From Cytobacillus depressus (GTDB lineage: Bacteria; Bacillota; Bacilli; Bacillales; Cytobacillaceae): a stretch of DNA of 64,000 bases. The position numbers and the translations under genes were made by a program. Where the stretch lies: contig NZ_WBOS01000007.1 of the NCBI RefSeq assembly GCF_008923245.1, forward strand, positions 1 to 64,000, in the 5' to 3' direction. Below are positions 11,446 to 18,163 of this stretch, in pieces (position 1 is the stretch's first letter; each line of letters begins with the position of its first letter). The notes beneath the pieces were generated by a model that worked only from the letters and a program-made list of their open reading frames with translations, made no database searches and was not told the DNA's origin.

Positions 11446-11492
11446 AAAAGCCAAAAACGTTGATGAACCTTCTTGACGTTTTTGGCTTTTTC
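11446..11492 (+). terminator. Intrinsic terminator after metH
   Basis: AAAAGCCAAAAACGT pairs perfectly with ACGTTTTTGGCTTTT around a 15-base loop, with a run of T at the end. It closes the metI-yitJ-metH operon 11 bases after the stop codon. Confidence 0.92.
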
Positions 11493-11642
11493 TATTCGAT
11501 TAACAGAGTACACCCATGGCTGAAATCCGCTAATCGAGCTCTGAAATGAATGTTTTACTAGTTTTTGGTTAAAATATGGCTGGAACGAAACATATTAATG
11601 TAGGATTTACCGTTTAGTTATGGCTAGGAGGTTTTGAAAATA

Positions 11643-13982
11643 ATGGACGATACTGTTTGGAAATCAATCGGTAAACCCGAAAAAAGATTGGATATTGTGG
11701 AGAAAGCAGCGGGTACCGTTAAATATGTCGGTGATTTGGAAATGCCTAGCCTTTTACATGCAAAGCTCTCCACAAGTACACATGCTCATGCGAAGATTCA
11801 ATCGATTGATACGACTGAAGCTTGGAAGGTTCCAGGTGTTCGAGCGATTGTCACAGGAGATATGTTCCCTTATCATATTGGTCCCATTTTAGCAGACCGC
11901 CCTCCTCTAGCTTTTGAAAAGGTTCGCTATTATGGGGAGCCGATTGCAATCGTTGTCGCTGACGAAGAGTATCGCGCAAAGCAAGCTGCTAATAAAATTA
12001 TCTTTCATTATGAACCATTGCCGGTTGTCAATTCTGTTCAACAAGCTTTTCAAAAAGATTCGCCGCTTGTTCATGAGAATTCTGGACAATATATGAAAAT
12101 TATAACTAATGTCTATCCTAAGCAAGGAACAAATATCGGCAGTCATATAAAAATTCGCAAAGGGGATTTCATGTCTGCTTGGGAAACATGTGCGGAGCAA
12201 ATTACTAAAAGGTTTTCCTTTAACATATCAGATCATGTCGCATTGGAAACGAGAAGTGTTCGCGTTGAAATTAATCCCGCTGGTCAAGTAATCGTTCATA
12301 CGTGCAATCAATCCCCATTTACAATTAAAAAAGTGCTTAACCAATTTTTTAACCTCGAATTAGGAAAAATTATCGTTCATGTGCCGATGCTTGGCGGCGC
12401 ATTCGGCGGGAAAGGAACAGTGCAATTAGAACCTCTCGCCTATTTGGCCTCAAAAGCGGTCGGCGGAAAAATGGTGAAATTAAATTATGACCGTGAGGAA
12501 GATATGATTACAGCACCAGGACATATCGGCTTTGATGCAACGATTAGGCTTGGCGCAAATAAAGACGGTAAAATTATCGCTGGTCAATATACTTTCTTGA
12601 TCGATTCAGGTGCATATACCGATCAGGCGGCAGGAATTACGAGAGCTGCCGCGTTAGATTGTACAGGGCCATATCAAATCTCAAATGTTTGGTGTGACTC
12701 TTATTGTATGTATACGAACCACCCATACGGAACATCCTTCAGAGGCTACGCCCACCCAGAGCTTACCTTTGCTGTCGAGCGGACAATGGATATGCTTGCG
12801 AAGAAATTACAGATGGATCCGATTGATTTACGATTAATGAATACAATCAAGCCTGGCGATACTTCTCCAACACAGACCGTGATTAATGCAAGCAATATTG
12901 GGGATGCAAACAAATGTATTCTGCGGGCAAAAGAGCTGATTCAATGGGATAAAGGGCAAGTTGTGCAAAATGGAAATAGAATCAGGACTAAAGGTGTCAG
13001 TTTATTTTGGAAAACATCAACAACAGCTACGAACGCCCAATCAGGAGTGATTTTGACATTTGAGGCTGATGGGAGCGTAAATTTAAATTGTGCAGCGATT
13101 GAGCTAGGACAAGGGACAAAAACAATCCTCGCCCAAATTTTAGCCGAAAAACTAAAAATGGATATCAATAAAATCCATGTGAAAATGGAAGTAAATACAC
13201 AGTTTGATCCGCATCAATGGCGGACCGTTGCTAGTAGTACGACCTTTTTGGCAGGAAGAGCTGTCATGGTAGCGGCTGAAGATGCTATTAACCAGCTTAA
13301 AAAGACGGCATCCATCGTTCTGCAATGCCAATCTGAAGATTTAGAAGTTGGCGGCGGCCGTGTTTATTTAAAGCCTAGTCCCGAATACGGCGTAAAAATC
13401 CAAGATATCGCCATTGGCTATAAATATCCAAATGGCCATGCTATTGAAGGACAAGTCCTTGGTCATGGGAAGTATATACAGCGTCATTTGACACCAATGG
13501 ATAAGGAAACTGGATTTGGCAAGGTTGGTCCTTGGTGGTCTCTCGGTGCACAAGCGGTGGAAGTGGAATGGGACCCACATGATTTTACTTATAAAATTTT
13601 AAAGGCCGTAACGGTTTTAGATGGCGGAACAATTATTAATCCAGCAACTGCGACTCAGCAAATGCGCGGGGGGATGTATTTAGGATTGAGCTTTGCTAGT
13701 CATGAAGCTTTTGTTTTTGATAATAATGGGATCGTTCTTAATCCACAATTAAGATCCTATCAGATCATGAGATTTGGCGAACAGCCGGAATATGTCGTTG
13801 ATTTTATAGAATCGCCAACGATTGACGGTCCATATGGAGCTCGCGGCATTGGCGAATACGGTGTAATCGGCATGCCAGCTGCCCTTGCCAATGGCTTATC
13901 TGCTGCGGCCGAAATTGATTTAAACCAATTGCCCCTCATTCCTGAACTTATTTGGAAAGCGAAAAAGGAGAGCAACCAATGA
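11643..13982 (+). CDS. Xanthine dehydrogenase-family molybdopterin-binding large subunit
   Basis: Large subunit (779 residues) of a molybdenum hydroxylase, which oxidises a heterocycle, aldehyde or similar substrate using water. The domain order is an aldehyde oxidase a/b hammerhead (about residues 15-125) then the molybdopterin-binding domain. Key motifs are GGAFGGKG, SFRGYAHPE and the catalytic glutamate in GARGIGEYGVIG near the C-terminus. SFRGYAHPE lacks the cysteine-bearing loop of true CO dehydrogenase. I chose the ATG at 11643, 11 bases after AGGAGG; a TTG at 11634 lies too close to it. Its stop overlaps the next start (ATGA). The substrate cannot be read from sequence. Confidence 0.9.
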   Translation: MDDTVWKSIGKPEKRLDIVEKAAGTVKYVGDLEMPSLLHAKLSTSTHAHAKIQSIDTTEAWKVPGVRAIVTGDMFPYHIGPILADRPPLAFEKVRYYGEPIAIVVADEEYRAKQAANKIIFHYEPLPVVNSVQQAFQKDSPLVHENSGQYMKIITNVYPKQGTNIGSHIKIRKGDFMSAWETCAEQITKRFSFNISDHVALETRSVRVEINPAGQVIVHTCNQSPFTIKKVLNQFFNLELGKIIVHVPMLGGAFGGKGTVQLEPLAYLASKAVGGKMVKLNYDREEDMITAPGHIGFDATIRLGANKDGKIIAGQYTFLIDSGAYTDQAAGITRAAALDCTGPYQISNVWCDSYCMYTNHPYGTSFRGYAHPELTFAVERTMDMLAKKLQMDPIDLRLMNTIKPGDTSPTQTVINASNIGDANKCILRAKELIQWDKGQVVQNGNRIRTKGVSLFWKTSTTATNAQSGVILTFEADGSVNLNCAAIELGQGTKTILAQILAEKLKMDINKIHVKMEVNTQFDPHQWRTVASSTTFLAGRAVMVAAEDAINQLKKTASIVLQCQSEDLEVGGGRVYLKPSPEYGVKIQDIAIGYKYPNGHAIEGQVLGHGKYIQRHLTPMDKETGFGKVGPWWSLGAQAVEVEWDPHDFTYKILKAVTVLDGGTIINPATATQQMRGGMYLGLSFASHEAFVFDNNGIVLNPQLRSYQIMRFGEQPEYVVDFIESPTIDGPYGARGIGEYGVIGMPAALANGLSAAAEIDLNQLPLIPELIWKAKKESNQ

Positions 13983-14818
13983 TTCCTTTCGACTTCGAAT
14001 ATTATCGGCCTTCTACTTTTGAAGAGGCTGTACGAACTTTTCATACACTTGACAACAGCGGAAAGAACGTCATTTTTTTATCGGGCGGGACGGAATTTAT
14101 TACGATGGCTCGGATGAGTCATGTGAGTGCTGACGCTGTCATTGATTTGAAAGGGATAGCAGAATGTCAGAAGCTTGAGATTAGAGGAGAAAAAGTTGTG
14201 ATTGGATCTGCTGTCACTTTAAACAAAATTGCCGATACGAATATTTATCCGTTATTAGGTCAGAAATTGAAAGGAATTGCCGATCATACGTCAAGAAATA
14301 AAATTACGCTTGGGGGAAATCTGCAAAGCAAGCTTATTTACCGGGAGGCTGTGCTGCCACTTTTATTAGCAGAAGCAACAATTAAAGTCGCTGGGAGCAA
14401 TGGAATAGAATTCTTTCCAATTGCTGAGGTTTTTAATCAAACATTAAATTTGAAGCACGGACAATTCCTTATGCAAGTATTGGTTGATCGTGAATATACA
14501 GAATTGCCATATATTAGTCTAAAAAAAACAAAAATGTCAAAAGTAGGCTACCCGATTGTCTCACTTGCCGCATTCGCTAAAGATAAGAAAATTTGTGCAG
14601 CTTTTAGCGGCGTATGTGAATACCCTTTCCGTTCGGAACAAATAGAAGAAATTTTGAACGACTTCTCGATTCCTTTAAAGGACCGAATTATGGAAGCAAT
14701 AAAGCTGTTGCCTAGTCCGATTGTCAATGATATTTGGGCTTCTGCTGAATATCGGGAATTCGTCTTCCAAAATACGATACAAGAAATGCTTTATGAATTG
14801 GAGGGAAAAATCTCATGA
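13979..14818 (+). CDS. FAD-binding subunit of molybdenum hydroxylase
   Basis: Medium subunit (279 residues) that passes electrons from the iron-sulfur clusters through FAD. It has the CoxM/PucC-type features: an N-terminal YYRPSTFEEAV segment, the FAD loop ending FLSGGTEFI, and the second FAD motif around NKITLGGNLQSK. This second motif is usually TIGGNIA or similar, so the flavin site is slightly divergent. The ATG at 13979 overlaps the stop of the large subunit and has AAGGAG nine bases upstream. Its own stop overlaps the small-subunit ATG at 14815. Confidence 0.87.
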   Translation: MIPFDFEYYRPSTFEEAVRTFHTLDNSGKNVIFLSGGTEFITMARMSHVSADAVIDLKGIAECQKLEIRGEKVVIGSAVTLNKIADTNIYPLLGQKLKGIADHTSRNKITLGGNLQSKLIYREAVLPLLLAEATIKVAGSNGIEFFPIAEVFNQTLNLKHGQFLMQVLVDREYTELPYISLKKTKMSKVGYPIVSLAAFAKDKKICAAFSGVCEYPFRSEQIEEILNDFSIPLKDRIMEAIKLLPSPIVNDIWASAEYREFVFQNTIQEMLYELEGKIS

Positions 14819-15306
14819 TCTCTAATGGAACTTCCAAAACAGTCATTAAACTGCATGTTAATGGCGATACTCGCGAGGTTACTGTACGCTCAGCTGATAC
14901 ACTCCTTCACACATTGCGAACTGAACTTGGGTTAACTGGGGCAAAACGGGCATGTGAAAATGGTGATTGTGGTGCCTGTACCGTGTTAGTTGAAAATGAA
15001 CCGATGCATTCCTGTCTTTGCTTAACGGTCGAGGCAACGGATCAGCCGATTATGACAATTGAAGGCCTAATCGATTCCCCGATGCAAAAATCATTTGTCG
15101 ATCACTGGGCGATTCAATGTGGTTATTGCACACCAGGCTTCGTTCTCGTTGGTCATGCTTTAAAGGAAAAACACCCAAATGCTGACGATGAAATCATTGA
15201 CGAATGGCTCCAATCGAATTTATGCAGGTGTACAGGCTATCAGGAGATAAAAGAAGCGATAAAATTTGTTTTACAAGAAACCCAATCGAAGCAAACCCCA
15301 AGTTAA
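14815..15306 (+). CDS. [2Fe-2S] subunit of molybdenum hydroxylase
   Basis: Small subunit (163 residues) with two [2Fe-2S] clusters. The plant-ferredoxin-type domain carries CENGDCGACTVLVENE with a fourth cysteine at HSCL. The all-alpha domain carries QCGYCTPGF and NLCRCTGYQEI. All eight cluster cysteines are present, so the enzyme should be functional. It is the third gene of a tight L-M-S operon (ATGA overlaps at both junctions). No MoCo-insertion chaperone of the XdhC/PucA type is present nearby, so maturation must rely on genes elsewhere. Confidence 0.92.
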   Translation: MISNGTSKTVIKLHVNGDTREVTVRSADTLLHTLRTELGLTGAKRACENGDCGACTVLVENEPMHSCLCLTVEATDQPIMTIEGLIDSPMQKSFVDHWAIQCGYCTPGFVLVGHALKEKHPNADDEIIDEWLQSNLCRCTGYQEIKEAIKFVLQETQSKQTPS

Positions 15307-15332
15307 CATTGTAACTTGAGGTTTGCTTTTTA
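15291..15332. terminator. Terminator between convergent molybdenum hydroxylase and Gln-rich genes
   Basis: GCAAACC(C)CAAGTT pairs with AACTTG(A)GGTTTGC, followed by T5 on the plus strand. It overlaps the stop of the [2Fe-2S] subunit and lies at the 3' end of the opposing gene, so it may serve both. Confidence 0.85.
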
Positions 15333-15716
15333 ACCTTTTTTATAACTATTATTTTCATTATTTAATGAATCAATTAGCTGAAGAGTTTGAGAAGCTTGTT
15401 CGATTTGCTGCTGAACTTGTTCCAATTGCTGCTGTTGCGTCGTTGCTGACTGAGTTACGGCTATCCCCTGCATATGGGAAAGCAGCTGATTCGCTTGCTG
15501 CAGCTGCTGCTGCGCTTGCTGTAATGATTGTAAATCCATTGAGGAAACGTTTTGCTGTATCGTTTGTCCTGCTTGCTGCATCACTTGTAATGCATGCTTC
15601 TTTTGCATTTGGAATTGTTGATCGAGTTGAGACTGGTTTAACTTTGCTTCCTGTTGCATTTGCTTGATCTGCTGTTCTTGAAAGCTTTGGCCATGTTGTT
15701 GGTTTTTCTGATTCAT
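15330..15716 (-). CDS. Glutamine-rich protein of unknown function
   Basis: Predicted 128-residue protein with 44 glutamines (34 percent), no signal peptide and no membrane segment. Hydrophobic residues recur in a pattern that suggests long amphipathic or coiled-coil helices (LQSLQQAQQQLQQANQLL). The ATG at 15716 has GAGGG seven bases upstream and the gene starts 17 bases after yqzG, so it is probably the third gene of that operon. I do not recognise the family; a spore-coat or adhesive structural role is only a guess. An opposite-strand frame over the same bases is Ala/Leu-rich as expected from reversed Gln codons and was rejected. Confidence 0.72.
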   Translation of the reverse strand: MNQKNQQHGQSFQEQQIKQMQQEAKLNQSQLDQQFQMQKKHALQVMQQAGQTIQQNVSSMDLQSLQQAQQQLQQANQLLSHMQGIAVTQSATTQQQQLEQVQQQIEQASQTLQLIDSLNNENNSYKKG

Positions 15717-15733
15717 ATCATCCCTCTTTTTAT

Positions 15734-16057
15734 TTATGTAGCCGACTGTCTTGTACTAATTTGAATAATCCGATCGTTTTTTGGATCAAACTCAATATAA
15801 ATAAATAATCCGAATTCCTTTCCGCCCTCTCTTAGCCATAGTTTAAATTTTTCTATTGATGATTTTACCTTTTCTTCCCTGCCAATATGCAAATAATCAA
15901 CTATATTTGCGTTTGGATATTTTTCCTTTGCTGTTTTTACGGCTAACTGTCCCCACTTCGCATAAGGTGGAGCATCTGGACGAGCATTTGAAATGTGAGT
16001 CATACTTAAGAATAGGATTGTAGAAGCGATGATTACTCTACTGAACAAAAGGATCAT
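15734..16057 (-). CDS. yqzG: YqzG-like secreted DUF3889 protein
   Basis: Small exported protein (107 residues) with an N-terminal signal-like segment (LLFSRVIIASTILFLSMTH) and a mature part typical of the YqzG/DUF3889 family: PPYAKWGQLAVKTAKEKYPNA, VDYLHIGRE and FKLWLREGGKEFGLFIYIEF. Its biochemical role is not known. The start ATG overlaps the stop of the upstream 48-codon gene (ATGA), which implies translational coupling. It is followed by the glutamine-rich gene. Confidence 0.85.
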   Translation of the reverse strand: MILLFSRVIIASTILFLSMTHISNARPDAPPYAKWGQLAVKTAKEKYPNANIVDYLHIGREEKVKSSIEKFKLWLREGGKEFGLFIYIEFDPKNDRIIQISTRQSAT

Positions 16058-16200
16058 ATCGGATTATTTCCTTTATTTTCAATTTCCTCGCGTATTCTTT
16101 CCTCCTCTTCTAATACCGAAATATAAGCAATCTGTTCTTCTAAATAATGGTGCAATAAATCTTTCCCATCTTTGCATTCCATTCCAATTTCTTTTTTCAT
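16054..16200 (-). CDS. Small acidic protein (48 aa) coupled to yqzG
   Basis: Short reading frame from an ATG at 16200 to a TGA at 16054, encoding MKKEIGMECKDGKDLLHHYL and ending EENKGNNPI-like (residues 39-48, IENKGNNPI). It is rich in Glu (12 of 48) and looks like one helix. The stop overlaps the yqzG start by ATGA, which strongly favours real translation. The ribosome site is only moderate (GTAGGAATT). I do not recognise the family. Confidence 0.62.
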   Translation of the reverse strand: MKKEIGMECKDGKDLLHHYLEEQIAYISVLEEEERIREEIENKGNNPI

Positions 16201-16339
16201 TTTAATTCCTACCCGCTTTCAGCTTTTTCGTATAGCGTATGACATTCTGAATCACCTTATTCAATGGGCGAAAAATCCGTAAATATAATGGAATATTTTC
16301 TTTAAATTATTGCAAGCTAAGGATAAGGAGGTGTGGAAA

Positions 16340-16504
16340 ATGGCGCAAGAAAAAGACATCCCCGATTTTTCGCAAATCGATGAAAACATGAATAGTGCTT
16401 TTACAACAGAAACAATCGTTACGAATTCCTTTCTTGACTTAAATATTTCTACTGAAGAACAGAACACGGTTGAAGTCGTTAATACAAACAATACAGAAGA
16501 CTAA
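16340..16504 (+). CDS. Small acidic hypothetical protein (54 aa)
   Basis: Begins MAQEKDIPDFSQIDENMN; rich in Asp, Glu, Asn and Thr, no membrane segment, predicted to be disordered. The start is fixed by a perfect AAGGAGGTG eight bases before the ATG at 16340, and a hairpin terminator follows the stop at once, so this is a convincing single-gene unit. It is divergent from the yqzG operon. Function unknown. Confidence 0.7.
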   Translation: MAQEKDIPDFSQIDENMNSAFTTETIVTNSFLDLNISTEEQNTVEVVNTNNTED

Positions 16505-16505
16505 A

Positions 16506-16537
16506 AAAGCATTGCCCTTTGCTTGGCAATGCTTTCA
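16506..16537 (+). terminator. Terminator after the 54-codon gene
   Basis: AAAGCATTGCC pairs perfectly with GGCAATGCTTT across an 8-base loop. The T tract is short (TTTC), so termination may be partial. Confidence 0.7.
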
Positions 16538-16544
16538 GTTCGCC

Positions 16545-16660
16545 GTCTAGCTCCAGCGCCTACCCCCTCGAGGTCACAAGCCAATCCTCACAGAAAGGAA
16601 AGAACACCTTTCTGCAAGGCTCGCCTTGTGCTTGTCGGGGGTGAACAAGGCGCTTACGCA
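16545..16660 (+). repeat. Dispersed palindromic repeat, copy A
   Basis: Starts GTCTAGCTCCAGCGCCTA, then CCCCTCGAGGTCACAAGCC, an unrelated middle, CTTGTGCTTGTCGGGGGTGAA and CAAGGCGCTT. The same blocks recur in inverted orientation at 22413-22527. Inner arms CACAAG/CTTGTG and outer CAGCGCC-type/GGCGCTT arms make a long hairpin. Similar elements are common in intergenic regions of Bacillus genomes. It fills most of the gap before the zinc ribbon gene. Confidence 0.85.
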
Positions 16661-16667
16661 TTTGTAA

Positions 16668-16880
16668 TTAACCGCCGAAAAAGAGATCTAATACATTTCC
16701 AGCAGTAGATGATTTGCGATTATAAAATTCTGAGTAACCACAGTTTTTACAATAAACGACGAGAAACTTATTATGCTGAATATCAAACATTTTTGATAAA
16801 CCGCTCCCTGTCATTGCAACCTCCTTTTGACCTGCATCTGTGCTCCCACATTTAATACAACCTTTCTTCAAATTGCTCAA
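16668..16880 (-). CDS. Zinc ribbon protein (COG3478-like)
   Basis: Predicted 70-residue protein with two CxxC zinc-binding knuckles, GCIKCGS near the N-terminus and YCKNCGYSEFYNR near the middle, separated by a short beta-rich segment. This arrangement is typical of small predicted nucleic-acid-binding zinc ribbon proteins. The start is a TTG at 16880 preceded by GGGGAGAG. It is divergent from the truncated hemoglobin gene, with the Fnr-like box between them. Function unproven. Confidence 0.8.
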   Translation of the reverse strand: MSNLKKGCIKCGSTDAGQKEVAMTGSGLSKMFDIQHNKFLVVYCKNCGYSEFYNRKSSTAGNVLDLFFGG

Positions 16881-16953
16881 TTTTCTCTCCCCTTCCGTTT
16901 TCAGAAGTATTATACTAAGGGAAAATATGGATTTAAAAAAGTAAATAGATAAT

Positions 16954-16969
16954 CGTGATTTATATCACA
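16954..16969 (+). promoter_or_regulatory. Fnr/Crp-type operator upstream of truncated hemoglobin gene
   Basis: CGTGA-TTTATA-TCACA matches the TGTGA-N6-TCACA Fnr/Crp consensus at nine of ten positions. Its centre (16961.5) lies about 41.5 bases before the start expected from the TATAAT box, the standard position for an activator that replaces the -35 box. Confidence 0.7.
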
Positions 16970-16990
16970 AAACTTCATTTGTGCTACCAT

Positions 16991-16996
16991 TATAAT
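16991..16996 (+). promoter_or_regulatory. -10 box of yjbI promoter
   Basis: TATAAT with no good -35 hexamer 17 bases upstream (CACAAA-like), as expected of an activator-dependent promoter served by the Fnr-like box. Transcription would start near 17003, 33 bases before the gene. Confidence 0.6.
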
Positions 16997-17035
16997 TAGC
17001 AATAATAAAGGAAAATATGGATGAAGGTGATCAAT

Positions 17036-17428
17036 ATGAGTGCGAATTTAAAAACCCTTTTTACGGAAATTGGCGGACATGAAACAATTGATAAACTTGT
17101 AAATGCTTTCTACCCTCGTGTATATGCAGATCCTGATTTAAGCCCTTTGTTTGAAGGTGATATGAAAGAAATTATGAGAAAGCAGCAGATGTTTCTTTCG
17201 CAATTTACTGGAGGTCCAGCCCTTTTTAGCCAAGAATTTGGTCCGCCTGCCATGCAGCAGCGCCACCTTCCATTCGAAGTTACATCAAAAAGAGCAAACT
17301 GCTGGCTGCGCTGCATGAAGGAAGCATTCCAAGAAATTGGCCTTGATAAAGATCCTGCCGGGCAAGCTTTTTATACTCGTCTAACTCAAGTTGCGGGAAT
17401 TATGGTAAACACACAGGATCAGGATTAA
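17036..17428 (+). CDS. yjbI: Group II truncated hemoglobin
   Basis: Small haem protein (130 residues) of the trHbO type, expected to bind oxygen and peroxide or nitric oxide in the cytoplasm. Family marks are the start TLFTEIGGHETIDKLVNAFYPRVYADPDLSPLF, shown here only in part, FLSQFTGGPALFSQEFG, and the proximal histidine in RHLPFEVT. The group II tryptophan is present in ANCWLRCM (G8 region). The ATG at 17036 was chosen over 17021 because AAGGTGAT lies just upstream of it. It stands alone with an Fnr-like activator site, suggesting induction at low oxygen. Confidence 0.92.
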   Translation: MSANLKTLFTEIGGHETIDKLVNAFYPRVYADPDLSPLFEGDMKEIMRKQQMFLSQFTGGPALFSQEFGPPAMQQRHLPFEVTSKRANCWLRCMKEAFQEIGLDKDPAGQAFYTRLTQVAGIMVNTQDQD

Positions 17429-17455
17429 CTGTACATTTTGAACAAAATTCTTTCA

Positions 17456-18022
17456 TTATGTATGGCGGAATTTCTTTATTAAATTTTCAGAATGAGCTAG
17501 GATAATAATGATAATTAAAACGACTAGCGTCCACATAAGCTCCATTGATTGGTATAGATAGGAAACTGTTAATGGAATTAAGCAGAAAGCTCCGAGACCT
17601 GAAATAGTAAAGCTTTTCGTGAATGGATAAATGATGAAAAAACCACTAACGATAACTATAGCCAATAATGGTTCAAATGTGATGATTCCGCCAATAAACG
17701 TGGATACTCCCTTTCCACCTTTAAATCGGAAGAAAATGGGCTTAATGTGACCGATCACTGCAAGAATAAGACCAAAGAGAAGTTCAATTTCTGTAAATTC
17801 AAGCATACGACCGACTAAGATGACGAGACTGCCCTTCAACGCATCACCTAGAAAGGTTATGAGAAAAGCCTTTTTACCGTATAGGCGCCCGATATTTCTG
17901 GCACCGGGGTTGCCAGATCCTTGACTATTGATTGAGCGTTTACGAAATAACTTCATTAAAATATGGGCTGTCAGGAAATTGCCGATGAAGTATGCCCCTG
18001 CTAAAAAGAGAATAAGTTCCAT
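17456..18022 (-). CDS. PlsY-family glycerol-3-phosphate acyltransferase paralogue
   Basis: Integral membrane protein (188 residues, about five membrane segments). It carries the PlsY family motifs GSGNPGARNIGR (motif 1, usually GATN), GHIKPIFFRFKGGKGVST (motif 2) and a C-terminal AHSENLIKKF (motif 3). PlsY transfers acyl groups from acyl-phosphate to glycerol-3-phosphate in phospholipid synthesis. The ARN in place of ATN and the lone location suggest a divergent second copy rather than the housekeeping enzyme. The ATG follows AAGGAGATAACT. Confidence 0.82.
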   Translation of the reverse strand: MELILFLAGAYFIGNFLTAHILMKLFRKRSINSQGSGNPGARNIGRLYGKKAFLITFLGDALKGSLVILVGRMLEFTEIELLFGLILAVIGHIKPIFFRFKGGKGVSTFIGGIITFEPLLAIVIVSGFFIIYPFTKSFTISGLGAFCLIPLTVSYLYQSMELMWTLVVLIIIIILAHSENLIKKFRHT

Positions 18023-18119
18023 AGTTATCTCCTTTTTTCGAATTAATAGTACATGAATATGTGGAATTCATATGAAATATATCCTAATTATGGACAAGTT
18101 TTATTCAATATTCAATAAA

Positions 18120-18148
18120 ATAACACCCATTTTAGATGGGTGTTATTT
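18120..18148. terminator. Terminator after the beta-propeller gene
   Basis: AACACCCAT/ATGGGTGTT with a five-base loop; T-rich on both strands. It lies 16 bases after the stop of the minus-strand propeller gene and upstream of the plsY-like gene. Confidence 0.85.
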
Positions 18149-18163
18149 TAAATCGGCGATTTA

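Noticed and set aside
14815..15306. CO dehydrogenase (coxMLS) assignment for the molybdenum hydroxylase
   Set aside because: The large subunit lacks the cysteine-containing active-site loop of true CoxL.
15323..15667. Plus-strand Ala/Leu-rich frame with membrane-like segments
   Set aside because: It is the reverse reading of the glutamine-rich gene (Gln codons read as Leu/Cys/Ala); it has no ribosome site and lies after a terminator.
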